A stretch of 64,000 nucleotides of DNA from an uncultured Pelagibacteraceae bacterium (GTDB taxonomy: Bacteria; Pseudomonadota; Alphaproteobacteria; Pelagibacterales; Pelagibacteraceae): NCBI GenBank assembly GCA_902522955.1, contig CABYXR010000001.1, positions 62,001 to 126,000 of the forward strand. Reading direction: 5' to 3'. Below the pieces are notes generated by a model. That model had not been told where the DNA came from, did no database searches, and was given only the letters and a program-made list of their open reading frames with translations. Both the position numbers and the translations under genes were made by a program. Shown piece after piece: positions 46,265 through 55,967 of this stretch. Position 1 is the first letter of the stretch, and every line of letters begins with the position of its first letter.

Positions 46265-46675
46265 TTATAAATCTTTTTTCATTGAGTCCATATCGCTCAA
46301 ATGAAATTTTAAAGCTTGATTTGATAATCTTATTTCTTGTAAAAATAGAAAAATTGATATTATCATACAAACACAACAAGCTGCAAAATTAATCCTAGCA
46401 AACTGCACAGTATTTAAATAGAGCATTAACACAGTGGACATATTAAAAAGAAAACCAAAAGCGGCAAAACCCATTACGTATTTTAACAGATTTGTTCTCT
46501 TATTTAATACATGTAGTTGATTTTCCCATTCAGGGGGTACCTTTTTTTCAAATGTATATTGATCATGTATATTTCTGATCAATGCGCTTAAAGTATGAAA
46601 TCTATTACTATACATAGTCATCATTAAGGGAATAGCCGGAAACATTAAAGCTGCAACTGTATAATCTACATCCAT
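46265..46675 (-). CDS. DUF2721 membrane protein
   Basis: A 136-residue protein with three predicted helices: VAALMFPAIPLMMTMYSNRF near the start, YVMGFAAFGFLFNMSTVLMLYL and FAACCVCMIISIFLFLQEIRLS. Between the first two is a charged loop (LSALIRNIHDQYTFEKKVPPEW). The layout and the FPAIPLMMTMYSNRFHTLSALIR block match DUF2721, a family of unknown function. It is divergent from ubiA over about 54 bp and converges with DUF1289. Confidence 0.8.
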   Translation of the reverse strand: MDVDYTVAALMFPAIPLMMTMYSNRFHTLSALIRNIHDQYTFEKKVPPEWENQLHVLNKRTNLLKYVMGFAAFGFLFNMSTVLMLYLNTVQFARINFAACCVCMIISIFLFLQEIRLSNQALKFHLSDMDSMKKDL

Positions 46676-46729
46676 ATCGAATCGAATTGATTATGTATAT
46701 AGTGTTTGATATTTACAAGTCATATTTTC

Positions 46730-47584
46730 ATGAAACAACTTAAAATATTTATTGATTTAACAAGGCTTAATAAACCAATCGGATTTATGCTTTTGTTTTG
46801 GCCATGTTCTTGGGGTTTAGCCTATGCTTTCAATTATAGTAATGATTTAAATATTTTTTTTTACTATTTAATACTTTTTTTTTTAGGATCAGTTTTAATG
46901 CGAAGCGCCGGGTGTATTATCAATGATATTGTCGATAGAAATTTTGATAAAAAAGTCAAAAGAACAAAAAATAGACCTATAGCCTCTGGAAAAATTTCTG
47001 TTAAAAGATCATTTATATATTCTTTATTTCTTTGTCTGTTAGCTTTTATTATTCTTATTCAGTTTAATTTATTTACAATTATTTTAGGGATGAGCTCTAT
47101 GTTTTTGGCTTTTTCTTACCCCTATATGAAAAGAATTACTTATTGGCCTCAACTTTTTTTAGGCTTAACATTTAATTGGGGAATTATAATGGCTTGGGTT
47201 GCAATAAACAATGATATTTCATCAGAGATTATACTGCTTTATATATCAGCCATATTTTGGACATTGGGCTATGACAGTATTTATGGAGTACAAGATATGA
47301 CAGATGACGAAATAATAGGTTTAAAATCAACAGCAATAAAATTTAAAAAAAATATTAAATTATTTGTAAGCATGAATTATTTTTTAACTTCTGTAATTTT
47401 ACTTTATCTATTTAAAGATCAAATAAATTTTAATCTTTTTTTAATAATTTTTTTTCTTTTCTGCTTAAGTTTAATTTATCAAATAAAAATATTTAATCCC
47501 CGTAAACCTGAGACCTGTCTAAAAGCTTTTAAATTAAATAACTTATCTGGTTTAATTTTATTTCTAGGCATTTTATCTATCTAA
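46730..47584 (+). CDS. ubiA: 4-hydroxybenzoate polyprenyltransferase
   Basis: From the ATG at 46730 (the tracked start is an upstream TTG) this is a 284-residue polytopic membrane enzyme that prenylates 4-hydroxybenzoate in ubiquinone synthesis. The start FIDLTRLNKPIGFMLLFWPCSWGLAYA is typical. The first Asp-rich motif is GCIINDIVDRNFDKKVKRTKNRPIASG and the second DSIYGVQDMTDDEIIGLKSTAI. It supplies the quinone pool used by the bc1 complex in this window. msbA follows 6 bases later. Confidence 0.95.
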   Translation: MKQLKIFIDLTRLNKPIGFMLLFWPCSWGLAYAFNYSNDLNIFFYYLILFFLGSVLMRSAGCIINDIVDRNFDKKVKRTKNRPIASGKISVKRSFIYSLFLCLLAFIILIQFNLFTIILGMSSMFLAFSYPYMKRITYWPQLFLGLTFNWGIIMAWVAINNDISSEIILLYISAIFWTLGYDSIYGVQDMTDDEIIGLKSTAIKFKKNIKLFVSMNYFLTSVILLYLFKDQINFNLFLIIFFLFCLSLIYQIKIFNPRKPETCLKAFKLNNLSGLILFLGILSI

Positions 47585-47590
47585 ATTAGA

Positions 47591-49333
47591 ATGGATTTTA
47601 AAGAACTTAAATCAATTTTAAAAAGACTTTATAAAGAGTACATCAAAAGGTATCTAAAATTTATTTTTATCGCTGCTGGCCTTTCGGTTGTGGTTGCAGC
47701 TAACTCTTCTGCAATTGCTTGGTTATTAGATCCCGCTGTAAAAAAAATTTTTATTGAGAAAGATAGAACCCTTGCATGGTTAATTCCTCTTGCAATAATA
47801 TTTACATTCACAACAAAAGGGGTAAGTCTCTATCTTGCCAGAATTAATATAATTAAAGTCTCAAACCTCATTACAGGAGAAATTCAAAAACAAATTTCAG
47901 ATAACATGCTGACTGCAGATATTAAAACTATCGATGCAAGACATTCAGGACAATATGTTTCTAATATTTTGTTTGACGCTCAACAAATACAATCACTTGT
48001 TGGGATAGGCGTCCTTAATATTATGAAAGATACTTTAACAGTTTTAGGATTAGTGGGTCTTATGTTTTACCAGAATTGGAAATTAGCAATATTTGCAATT
48101 CTGATGATACCACTTGCAGCTGGTCTTGCAAAAAGTTTAGGGAGAAGAGTCGCAAAGATTGTAACTCAAGCTGGTGAAATCTCAGGTAACTTAACTTCTT
48201 TTTTATCAGAAATGATTAAAGGTTCAAAAATGATAAGAATTTATCAGAAAGAAAAAGAAGAGAGAAATAAAGCGAGTAAAATAATAGATGACCTGGTAGA
48301 CAAACAAATCAAACATAATATTGTTATAGTAAGAGCAACACCGATCATGGAAACATTAACCGGTATCATGATCGCAGGATTCATTTTTTTTTCTGGGAAA
48401 TTAATTTCTTCTGGAGAGCTGGAGGTGAATCAATTTTTTTCTTTTCTTGCAGCAATGATGTTGGCTTACCAACCAATTAGGTCTTTAGCTACTTTAAACA
48501 TGATATTTTATCAAGGAGCTGCTGCATTTAAAAGAATAGCAAAAGTTATAGATAAAAATATAGAAATTAAAAATAATAGTTCTTTACCTGAACTCAAAAT
48601 CAATAATTGTAATATAAATTTTAAAAATGTGAGTTTTAAATATGAAACCACAAAGGATAAAGCAATAAAGAATCTTAGTTTGGATATTAAAGGAAATGCA
48701 TTATCTGCTTTAGTAGGTCCCAGCGGTGCTGGTAAAAGTACCATTATTAACTTGATACCGAGATTTTATGATGTTCAAGATGGAAATATAGAAATTGATG
48801 GACAAAAAATTGACTCCGTTACTTTGAATTCGCTAAGAAAAAATATCTCTCTGGTAAGTCAAGATGTTATCTTATTTGATGACACTATAAGAAACAATGT
48901 CGCTTACGCCAACTTAGAGGCCGGTGATGAAGAAATTAAAAGCGCATGTGTTTCTGCTGCGGCAGAGGAGTTTATTAATAAAATGCCTAAAAAATATGAG
49001 ACAATTGTTGGTGAAAATGGCGTTAGACTTTCGGGGGGTCAAAAACAAAGGATATCAATAGCTAGAGCAATTTTAAAAAAATCTCCAATTATACTCTTAG
49101 ACGAAGCAACTTCATCTTTGGACACCGGCTCAGAGGAAATTGTACAAAATGCAATAAAGAATTTAACTAAAAACAAAACAACTATTGTAATAGCTCATAG
49201 GCTTTCAACAATACATAATGCGGATAAAATATTTGTTTTACAAAATGGAGTATTAATAAACTCGGGTAATCATGATCATCTTATAAATGATTGCCAAGAA
49301 TATAAAACTCTTTATGAGAAACAGTTAAAATAA
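47591..49333 (+). CDS. msbA: Lipid A export ABC transporter MsbA-like
   Basis: A 580-residue half-transporter: a six-helix membrane domain (about 20-310) and an ATPase domain. Walker A is LVGPSGAGKSTIINLI, the signature NGVRLSGGQKQRISIARAI, Walker B PIILLDEATSSLD and the switch His IVIAHRLSTIHNADKI. Being first in msbA-waaA-lpxK-lpxL strongly suggests a lipid A-core flippase role. A general lipid or multidrug exporter would be the alternative by sequence alone. Confidence 0.93.
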   Translation: MDFKELKSILKRLYKEYIKRYLKFIFIAAGLSVVVAANSSAIAWLLDPAVKKIFIEKDRTLAWLIPLAIIFTFTTKGVSLYLARINIIKVSNLITGEIQKQISDNMLTADIKTIDARHSGQYVSNILFDAQQIQSLVGIGVLNIMKDTLTVLGLVGLMFYQNWKLAIFAILMIPLAAGLAKSLGRRVAKIVTQAGEISGNLTSFLSEMIKGSKMIRIYQKEKEERNKASKIIDDLVDKQIKHNIVIVRATPIMETLTGIMIAGFIFFSGKLISSGELEVNQFFSFLAAMMLAYQPIRSLATLNMIFYQGAAAFKRIAKVIDKNIEIKNNSSLPELKINNCNINFKNVSFKYETTKDKAIKNLSLDIKGNALSALVGPSGAGKSTIINLIPRFYDVQDGNIEIDGQKIDSVTLNSLRKNISLVSQDVILFDDTIRNNVAYANLEAGDEEIKSACVSAAAEEFINKMPKKYETIVGENGVRLSGGQKQRISIARAILKKSPIILLDEATSSLDTGSEEIVQNAIKNLTKNKTTIVIAHRLSTIHNADKIFVLQNGVLINSGNHDHLINDCQEYKTLYEKQLK

Positions 49334-49338
49334 AATTA

Positions 49339-50604
49339 ATGTTGGGAATCTATAGATCGATAACTCTTTTTTTTTATCCACTTTTTATTATTATAATTTA
49401 TTTAAGAAAAATTTTTAAAAAGGAAAATAACGAGAGTTTTAAAGGAAAATTATTTCCTTCTAAGTTTTTGATTGATAAAGATAAGACTAAAAACTTAATT
49501 TGGTTTCATGCAGCTAGTATCGGAGAAGCTCAAAGTGTAGTTCCGCTCATTAAAAAAATTATAAGTGAAAGAAGTAATACTGAGATTCTTATTACAACCA
49601 TAACTCAATCTTCTGCAATATTAATGAGAAAAAATTTTGAAAAAAACAAAAATATAAAGCATAGATACTTACCTTTAGATGTAAAATTTTTAATTAATAA
49701 ATTTTTAGATGGATGGAAACCTAGTTTAGTTTTATTTGTTGACTCTGAAATATGGCCAAATTTCTTGTTTGAGATAAAAAAAAGAAAAATCACTCTTTTA
49801 TTATTAAATGGAAGAATTACTAAAAGATCTTTTTTAAGGTGGTCTAAAATCTCAAATATAGCTGAACAAATCTTTAGTAAATTTGATCTATGTTTAGCGT
49901 CCAATTTTGAAACAAAAAAATACCTTGAGACGTTTAAAGTAAAAAATATAAAGTTGTTAGGTAATTTGAAATTTTCAACAAGTTACCAACCAAAAAATAG
50001 TCTAGAAAAGTTACCTCCTGGTAAAAGAATATGGTGCGCTATGAGTACACATTTAGGCGAAGAAAATATTGTAATCAATACACATTTGATTATAAAAAAA
50101 GATAATAAAAATTTAACAACTATAATTATTCCACGACATATTAATAGAGTTAAAGAAATAGAGTCTCTATGTAAAAATAGAAATCTTACATTTCAGCTAT
50201 TATCTAATAATGAGAAAATAAATTTTGAAAAAGAAATAATCATAGTAAATTCATATGGCAAAGTCTCAGAATATTTAAGTTTGTGTAAAAGTGTCTTTAT
50301 CGGTAAATCATTAATAAAAAAACTTCAACACGTTGGAGGACAAAACCCTATAGAGGCTGCAAAACTAGGATGTAAAATTTATCATGGTCCCTATGTATAT
50401 AATTTCGAGGAAATATACAGTTTATTAAATAAATATAAAATATCTGAGCAAGTGACGAATGTTGATGAATTATCAAAAAAATTAAATTTTGATTTAAATA
50501 ATCTAGATGTCTTTAAAAATGAAAATGCATTAAATAATATTAAAGAACTTGGAGAAAAAATTTTAAAAACTACATTTGATGAGGTGGCAAAATTTAAAAA
50601 TTAA
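49339..50604 (+). CDS. waaA: 3-deoxy-D-manno-octulosonic acid (Kdo) transferase
   Basis: A 421-residue GT-B glycosyltransferase adding Kdo to lipid IVA. A hydrophobic N-terminal anchor is followed by IWFHAASIGEAQSVVPLIKKI (acceptor-binding with the catalytic Glu), FVDSEIWPNFLFEIKKRKITLLLLNGRI and, in the C-terminal domain, HVGGQNPIEAAKLGCKIYHGPYVYNFEEIY. These are WaaA signatures. Its product is used by LpxL. It shares a base with the lpxK start. Confidence 0.94.
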   Translation: MLGIYRSITLFFYPLFIIIIYLRKIFKKENNESFKGKLFPSKFLIDKDKTKNLIWFHAASIGEAQSVVPLIKKIISERSNTEILITTITQSSAILMRKNFEKNKNIKHRYLPLDVKFLINKFLDGWKPSLVLFVDSEIWPNFLFEIKKRKITLLLLNGRITKRSFLRWSKISNIAEQIFSKFDLCLASNFETKKYLETFKVKNIKLLGNLKFSTSYQPKNSLEKLPPGKRIWCAMSTHLGEENIVINTHLIIKKDNKNLTTIIIPRHINRVKEIESLCKNRNLTFQLLSNNEKINFEKEIIIVNSYGKVSEYLSLCKSVFIGKSLIKKLQHVGGQNPIEAAKLGCKIYHGPYVYNFEEIYSLLNKYKISEQVTNVDELSKKLNFDLNNLDVFKNENALNNIKELGEKILKTTFDEVAKFKN

Positions 50605-51533
50605 TGAAATTATTTAAACCAGAATTCTGGACAAGAAGAACTAATTTTTTTTCTATATTATTATTGCCTCTGTCTTTGATTTATCAATTTTTTTTTTATA
50701 TGAAAACTTTGATAGTAAAAGAGAGAAATTTTAAAATCCCTATAATTTGTGTTGGAAACATATATCTAGGTGGAACTGGTAAAACTCCATTATCCTTATT
50801 TTTAATGAAAATATTCGAAGATCGAGGAAAAAAAACCTCTATAGTAAAAAAATATTACCAGCAACATTTTGATGAACATTTAATGATTCAAAATTACACC
50901 AATAATTTATTTCTTAATAAAAGTAGACAAGCAGCTATAGAAAAAGTTGAAAAAAGTAATTTTGATTTAGCAATTTTAGATGATGGTTTTCAAGACTTAT
51001 CAATTAAGAAAAATTTTAATATACTTTGTTTTAATTCTAATCAATTAATAGGCAATGGTTTTACATTTCCCTCTGGACCTTTAAGAGAAAGATTGAACTC
51101 AGTACTTAGGGCTGATGTAGTTGTAATCAATGGTAAAAAAAATGTCGCTTTTGAAAAAAGATTAACTAATATTTCAAAAAAAATTGAAATATTTTATTCA
51201 AATTATGAACCAATAAATATTGGAGAATTTAAAAATAAGAAAGTATTTGCATTCGCAGGAATAGGTAATCCAAGTAATTTTTTTGAAATGTTAATTGAGA
51301 ATAATATTAATCTGAAAAAAAAAGTTGCTTTTCCTGATCATTATAAATTTAGTAAAAATGAGATAGAAAAAATTATTTACGAAGCCTCAAAAAATAATTT
51401 GGTAATATTAACGTCTGAAAAAGATTATTTTCGAATAAAAAAATACAATTTTGAGGAAATAAAATGTATTAAAATAAGATTAAAGATCAATAATGAAGAA
51501 AGATTTTTAGAAAAAATCAATAATTTTATATGA
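50604..51533 (+). CDS. lpxK: Tetraacyldisaccharide 4'-kinase
   Basis: A 309-residue membrane-associated kinase phosphorylating the lipid A disaccharide at the 4' position. It starts with FWTRRTNFFSILLLPLSLIYQ, a membrane-binding helix, then a P-loop of family type ICVGNIYLGGTGKTPLSLFL and the DDGFQDLSIKKNFNILCFN motif. FAGIGNPSNFFEML and FPDHYKFSKNEIEKI complete the pattern. It overlaps both neighbours, with lpxL beginning at ATGA. Confidence 0.95.
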   Translation: MKLFKPEFWTRRTNFFSILLLPLSLIYQFFFYMKTLIVKERNFKIPIICVGNIYLGGTGKTPLSLFLMKIFEDRGKKTSIVKKYYQQHFDEHLMIQNYTNNLFLNKSRQAAIEKVEKSNFDLAILDDGFQDLSIKKNFNILCFNSNQLIGNGFTFPSGPLRERLNSVLRADVVVINGKKNVAFEKRLTNISKKIEIFYSNYEPINIGEFKNKKVFAFAGIGNPSNFFEMLIENNINLKKKVAFPDHYKFSKNEIEKIIYEASKNNLVILTSEKDYFRIKKYNFEEIKCIKIRLKINNEERFLEKINNFI

Positions 51534-52387
51534 TTAAAAAATTCAAATACCTTGTTGAAGCTATTTTCATTTATACATTTTTTGGTATAGCAAAATTAAT
51601 TGGTCTTACACTAAGTCGGAAACTTTTTGCTTTAATATTTAAAGTAATTGGACCAACTATAAGGTCTAATAAGATAGCATTTAAAAATATAGAAATATTT
51701 TCTAATAATATCTCAATTTTAAAAAAAAAAGAAATTGTTAATAATATGTGGGCCAACTATGGGATGACATTTGTTGAATATATTTTTTTAAAGAAATTTC
51801 AAAATAGCAACTCTCATATAGAGATTTTAGGGGAAGATATTTTAAAAAGTGTTGTAAATGAAAGTAAACCAGTAATTTTTATTTCTGGACACTTTGCTAA
51901 TTTTGAATTGATGTCAATGGAGTTAACAAAAAGAAACATTAAACTTGCAACAATTTATAGGCCGCTAAATAACTTTTATTTAAATCCATTAATGGAATAC
52001 TTGAGAAAAAAATATATTTGTAAGAACCAAATTAAAAAAGGAATAAATGGTGTAAAAAGTACAATTAACTTTATAAAAAGTGGATACAATATTGCTTTAA
52101 TGATTGATCAAAGAGTTAGCGAGGGTGAAAAAATAAAATTTTTTGATAAAGAAGCATTTACAACAACTTTACCTGCCCAATTAATTCTAAAATATAATTT
52201 AAAAGTTGTTCCTATTTTCATAGAAAGAAATAAATTAAATAAGTTTATAATGAAAATTTTTAAACCAATTGATTTCTCAAAAAATAAAGATAAGTTTTTT
52301 ATTACAAATAAATTGAATAAAGTTTTAGAAAATATGATTTCTAAAAATCCGAATCAGTGGATCTGGACACATAATAGATGGAAATAA
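51530..52387 (+). CDS. lpxL: Lipid A biosynthesis acyltransferase (LpxL/HtrB family)
   Basis: A 285-residue late acyltransferase. An N-terminal anchor (YLVEAIFIYTFFGIAKLIGLTL) is followed by the catalytic H-x4-E motif FISGHFANFELM, the LATIYRPLNNFYLNPLM block and MIDQRVSEGEKIKFFDKEA. It attaches secondary acyl chains to Kdo-lipid A. It ends the lipid A operon; its stop is 2 bp from the end of the convergent DUF2093 gene. LpxM cannot be excluded by sequence alone. Confidence 0.9.
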   Translation: MIKKFKYLVEAIFIYTFFGIAKLIGLTLSRKLFALIFKVIGPTIRSNKIAFKNIEIFSNNISILKKKEIVNNMWANYGMTFVEYIFLKKFQNSNSHIEILGEDILKSVVNESKPVIFISGHFANFELMSMELTKRNIKLATIYRPLNNFYLNPLMEYLRKKYICKNQIKKGINGVKSTINFIKSGYNIALMIDQRVSEGEKIKFFDKEAFTTTLPAQLILKYNLKVVPIFIERNKLNKFIMKIFKPIDFSKNKDKFFITNKLNKVLENMISKNPNQWIWTHNRWK

Positions 52388-52389
52388 AT

Positions 52390-52584
52390 TTATTTTTTTA
52401 ATTTTTTCAAGCTTTTGTTAACCTCTAAAGGTGAAAAATAAGCTTCTTGTAAATCAACGTTCCAATAGCTTAAATCCTTTAAAAGAATTTGTTTTCCAGA
52501 AATAGCACAGACTACAAAATCTCCCTCCTCAATAATATCAAAGGAGTTATTCTTATATTTAAGTTTGGCTTTTTTTTTGTTCAT
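52390..52584 (-). CDS. DUF2093 small protein
   Basis: A 64-residue protein with the alphaproteobacterial DUF2093 pattern: AKLKYKNNSFDIIEEGDFVVCAISGKQILLKDLSYWNVDLQEAYFSP in short blocks. Two cysteine/glycine turns are suggestive of a small beta fold, and the C-terminus is basic. The function is unknown. It converges on lpxL and diverges from purD over 32 bp. The conserved GDFVVCAISG and YWNVxxQEAY segments are the reason for the call. Confidence 0.82.
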   Translation of the reverse strand: MNKKKAKLKYKNNSFDIIEEGDFVVCAISGKQILLKDLSYWNVDLQEAYFSPLEVNKSLKKLKK

Positions 52585-52604
52585 CTATAAAATAAACATA
52601 TAAT
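52577..52604 (+). promoter_or_regulatory. Possible promoter of purD
   Basis: TTGTTC (52577-52582), 16 bases, then TATAAT (52599-52604), 12 bases before the purD ATG. The geometry is like that of prs. The -35 part overlaps the start of DUF2093 on the other strand. Confidence 0.45.
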
Positions 52605-52616
52605 ATATCTTTTCTT

Positions 52617-53885
52617 ATGAATATTGCATTATTAGGTAGTGGTGGAAGAGAGCACACTTTGTGTCAAAAAATCTTCGATTCTAAGTTATCTAAGAATATT
52701 ATTTGCATCCCTGGTAACGCTGGTACTTCGAAAATAGCTAAAAATATTAATATCGATATGCTTGATTTCAAAAAACTTTTAAAAGTTATAAAATTTTACA
52801 AAATAAATTTAGTTATCGTTGGACCAGAAGAGCCATTAGTAAGAGGTGTAGTAGATTTTCTTCTTAAAAATAAGATTAAAGTTTTTGGACCAAATAAATA
52901 TGCAGCTAAACTTGAAGGCTCTAAAGCTTTTATGAAATCATTATGTAAAAAAAATAACATTCCTACAGCTGAATTTAAAATATGTCGAAATAAGAACGAC
53001 GTAAATAATTTTTTAAAAAAAAATATTTTCCCTTTAGTAGTCAAAGCTGATGGGTTAGCTGCTGGAAAAGGGGTTACTATATGTAGAAATAAGAAACAGG
53101 TTTTAAAAGTTTCTGATGAAATCTTTAAAGGTAAATTTAAATCATCGAAAAAATTAGTATTAGAAGAGTTTTTAGAGGGAGAAGAAGCGAGCTACTTTCT
53201 ATTAGTAGATAAAAAAAGTTTTAAATTTTTTGGATCAGCTCAAGATCATAAAAAAGTTGGTGAAAAAGATACCGGACCTAACACTGGTGGAATGGGGGCT
53301 TACTCACCAGCTAAAATAGTTACTCAAGATTTAGAAAAAAAAATTATCAAAAAGATAGTTTCACCAACTTTAAAAGCTTTAAAACAAAAAAGAAAAAATT
53401 ATACTGGTTTCTTGTATGTAGGTTTAATGATCAAAAACAATGAACCTTTTTTAATAGAATATAATGTTAGAATGGGTGACCCAGAATGTCAGGTTATATT
53501 ACCTCGACTCAATACAGATTTAGTTAAAATTATTTCTTACGCAGTAAAAAATAAATTGAACACAATTGATATAAAGTGGAAAAAAATTAAATGTATGACA
53601 ATAGTTCTGTGTTCCAAAGGTTACCCAGGGAAATATAAAAAATTTATTAAAATAAATAATTTAATGAATATCAAGCTTAAAAAAAATTCTTTTATTTTTC
53701 ATGCTGGGACTAAGTATATCAATGATGATATTTTTTCAAATGGAGGAAGGGTATTAAATATTACATCGGTAGGAAAGACTTTCAAAAAAATTAGATTTAA
53801 TATTATAAGTATAATAAAAAAAATTAACTGGAGAAGTGGATTTTTTAGAAAAGATATAGGATGGAGAGTAATTCAAAACAAATGA
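52617..53885 (+). CDS. purD: Phosphoribosylamine-glycine ligase
   Basis: A 422-residue ATP-grasp enzyme of purine synthesis making GAR from phosphoribosylamine, glycine and ATP. The start MNIALLGSGGREHTLCQKI, IVGPEEPLVRGVVDFL, the ATP-grasp region VVKADGLAAGKGVTICRNK, the PurD signature DPECQ block (RMGDPECQVILPRL) and FHAGTKYINDDIFSNGGRVLNITSVG are all present. It is the first gene after a divergent spacer. The stop overlaps rsmD at ATGA. Confidence 0.97.
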   Translation: MNIALLGSGGREHTLCQKIFDSKLSKNIICIPGNAGTSKIAKNINIDMLDFKKLLKVIKFYKINLVIVGPEEPLVRGVVDFLLKNKIKVFGPNKYAAKLEGSKAFMKSLCKKNNIPTAEFKICRNKNDVNNFLKKNIFPLVVKADGLAAGKGVTICRNKKQVLKVSDEIFKGKFKSSKKLVLEEFLEGEEASYFLLVDKKSFKFFGSAQDHKKVGEKDTGPNTGGMGAYSPAKIVTQDLEKKIIKKIVSPTLKALKQKRKNYTGFLYVGLMIKNNEPFLIEYNVRMGDPECQVILPRLNTDLVKIISYAVKNKLNTIDIKWKKIKCMTIVLCSKGYPGKYKKFIKINNLMNIKLKKNSFIFHAGTKYINDDIFSNGGRVLNITSVGKTFKKIRFNIISIIKKINWRSGFFRKDIGWRVIQNK

Positions 53886-54439
53886 GAGTGATTAGTGGTA
53901 TTTTTAAAGGGAAATCTATTTCTTTTTTAAAATCAAAAATTACAAGACCTCTTAAAGACTCAGTAAAAGAAAATATATTTAATATTATCAATCACTCAAA
54001 TATTTTAGGAATTAAAATTAACAACACAAATATTTTAGATCTTTACTCTGGTATTGGATCTTTTGGAATTGAATGTGTCTCTCGTGGTGCTAAAAAAGTT
54101 ACTTTTGTTGAGAAAGATCATAATGCAATTGAAACTTTAAAAAAAAATTTAAAAACACTTTTGATTAAAGATAAAGCTACAGTTATAAGTGATGAGATTG
54201 AAAATTATTTAAATGTAAAAAAAACTGAAAAATTTAATATTATATTTTTAGATCCACCTTTTGCAGAAAATAGTTTTATAAATGATCTTAAACTAATAAA
54301 GAAGAATAAGATTTATTTAAAAAATCACGTAATTATAATTCATAGAGAAAGTAAAACTAATGATAATTTTAATGGTATTTTAAATCCTATCATAATTAGA
54401 AAATACAGTAGATCTAAAATTATTTTTGGAAAATTCTAA
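53882..54439 (+). CDS. rsmD: 16S rRNA m2G966 methyltransferase
   Basis: Starting at the ATG at 53882 gives 185 residues beginning MRVISGIFKGKSI, the standard RsmD N-terminus; the tracked 53861 start would overlap purD by 25 bases. The SAM motif is ILDLYSGIGSFGIECVSRGAKKVTFVEKD and the catalytic motif FLDPPFAENSF (DPPF). RPLKDSVKENIFNIINH is another family block. It methylates G966 of 16S rRNA. The stop TAA interlocks with the pgi stop (CTAA). Confidence 0.95.
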   Translation: MRVISGIFKGKSISFLKSKITRPLKDSVKENIFNIINHSNILGIKINNTNILDLYSGIGSFGIECVSRGAKKVTFVEKDHNAIETLKKNLKTLLIKDKATVISDEIENYLNVKKTEKFNIIFLDPPFAENSFINDLKLIKKNKIYLKNHVIIIHRESKTNDNFNGILNPIIIRKYSRSKIIFGKF

Positions 54440-55656
54440 ACAAGTGCTTTTCTTGTATCTTTTTTTACATCTTCTACTGCGGGCTGATCGAACGGATTAA
54501 TATTAATAAGTTTACCGATTAAGACTGTCTCGATTATGAAATATGAAAATAATTCACCTATAGTTTGTTCATTCTGTTCACTGACTTTAAACTCCCTAAA
54601 AGGTATTTTTTTCTTTTTTAAATTTTTTATAAAAGCATTTTTTTGAGCATTTTTAATTTTATTTAAACTTTTATTATTAAGATATTTAAATTTTTTATCT
54701 AATTTTTTAGAACTAATTTTAATTCCAGCATCTTTATCGCTACTTAATATGTAAAACAACTTATCTTTCGGCCCTTCTAGATAAAGCTGGAGTAAACTAT
54801 GATGGTCTTTTGGTCCTTGAGATATTATCGGTAATAATCCTTTTTCTTTTTTTCCTAAACTTTCAGCTATAAGTTGTTGGTACCAATAAAGAAATTTATC
54901 TAGTTTAGGCTCGTAATTAAGTAATACTAAATTTTTTATATTTTTTTTTAAAAAAATGTTGGCTAATTTAATTGAACTGTCTTTAAGAAAAATTTTATTT
55001 TTTCTTTTGCTTAAATGAACCAAAATATTTTTTCTTAAATTACTAATTTTTAAACCCATTAAATATGCAGGAAGCATTCCAACTTCTGATAGGACAGAAT
55101 ATCTTCCTCCAATATATTTTCTATGTTCAATAAAGTGGAATTTCATCTTTTTTGATAATGAATATAAAGAGTTGTTATTTTTTTCAGTTATTACAATTAA
55201 GTTTTTGGAATTGTTATTAAGAATTTTTAAAGCTAACAAATTAGATAATGTCTCTAAAGTTTCGCCTGATTTTGAAATCACAATGAATAGGGCGTGGTTT
55301 AGACTAAAATTTTTTTTAAAAAAATTAAGTTTATCTTCATCCAGATTATCAAAAAAATGAAAATCTTTTTTTATTTTTTGTTTTAAAAATGAATATATCG
55401 CTTCAGATCCTAGAATTGAACCTCCCATCCCAACTAATACTATCTTATTATATCTTTTGAATTTTTTAAGATCTTTTTCTTTAAAGTTTAATCTAAATTT
55501 TTTGCTTAACATATGAAAAACATCTTTTTGAATGTTTTGGCTATTGTATATATCTATTAAACTTCTATTTAATTTGCGCTTCAAATTTTTATTTAAATTC
55601 AAATTAATATGTTTTTTTTGAATAAAGTTTTTATAAATTATCTTTTTATTTTTCAC
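54436..55656 (-). CDS. pgi: Glucose-6-phosphate isomerase, short form
   Basis: A 406-residue enzyme interconverting glucose 6-phosphate and fructose 6-phosphate. The sugar-phosphate isomerase (SIS) fold is shown by LVGMGGSILGSEAIYSFL and FIVISKSGETLETLSNLLAL. The Pgi active-site block GPKDHHSLLQLYLEGPKDKLFYIL and the C-terminal GELFSYFIIETVLIGKLININPFDQPAVEDVK are also present. At 406 residues it is well below the about 550 of the E. coli enzyme, in line with the compact bacterial class. It overlaps the lipoprotein gene by 4 bases. Confidence 0.93.
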   Translation of the reverse strand: MKNKKIIYKNFIQKKHINLNLNKNLKRKLNRSLIDIYNSQNIQKDVFHMLSKKFRLNFKEKDLKKFKRYNKIVLVGMGGSILGSEAIYSFLKQKIKKDFHFFDNLDEDKLNFFKKNFSLNHALFIVISKSGETLETLSNLLALKILNNNSKNLIVITEKNNNSLYSLSKKMKFHFIEHRKYIGGRYSVLSEVGMLPAYLMGLKISNLRKNILVHLSKRKNKIFLKDSSIKLANIFLKKNIKNLVLLNYEPKLDKFLYWYQQLIAESLGKKEKGLLPIISQGPKDHHSLLQLYLEGPKDKLFYILSSDKDAGIKISSKKLDKKFKYLNNKSLNKIKNAQKNAFIKNLKKKKIPFREFKVSEQNEQTIGELFSYFIIETVLIGKLININPFDQPAVEDVKKDTRKALV

Positions 55657-55967
55657 TTACCAATTTTATTTATTATTGATTGTTCTATAGAAGTTTCATT
55701 CGAATTAGACGTATTCGATTGATTAGGAATTTTTAAAATCTTATTTATGTTATTGTTTTCACCTACTTTCTTTTTTATTGTTCCTGGTGTTGGCAAAATA
55801 TCATAGTCTGGGGGAAGAACTAACGGTTGTCTTTTTTTGACAAGAAATTCATCGGTTGTTTTTATTTTTTCATTTCTTAGAACTTTACCTGCATCAGACA
55901 TTGCTCCACATGAATATAAAAAAAGCGTTAAAAATATGTAAAATATTGATTTGTTAATTTTTTTCAT
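55653..55967 (-). CDS. DUF3035 lipoprotein (BamF-like)
   Basis: A 104-residue lipoprotein. The signal peptide IFYIFLTLFLYSC ends in a lipobox LYSC with the acylated Cys followed by Gly-Ala. The short mature part contains a conserved block FLVKKRQPLVLPPDYDILPTPG, the mark of DUF3035, assigned in Caulobacter as BamF of the outer-membrane assembly machine. The rest is Asn/Ser-rich and probably disordered. It lies after lspA, which processes such lipoproteins, and overlaps it by 14 bases. Confidence 0.8.
   Translation of the reverse strand: MKKINKSIFYIFLTLFLYSCGAMSDAGKVLRNEKIKTTDEFLVKKRQPLVLPPDYDILPTPGTIKKKVGENNNINKILKIPNQSNTSNSNETSIEQSIINKIGK

Noticed and set aside
54436-55656. Pgi as a truncated pseudogene
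   Set aside because: Although about 140 residues shorter than the E. coli enzyme, all active-site blocks from the N-terminal SIS domain to the C-terminal end are present, so it is a compact form.
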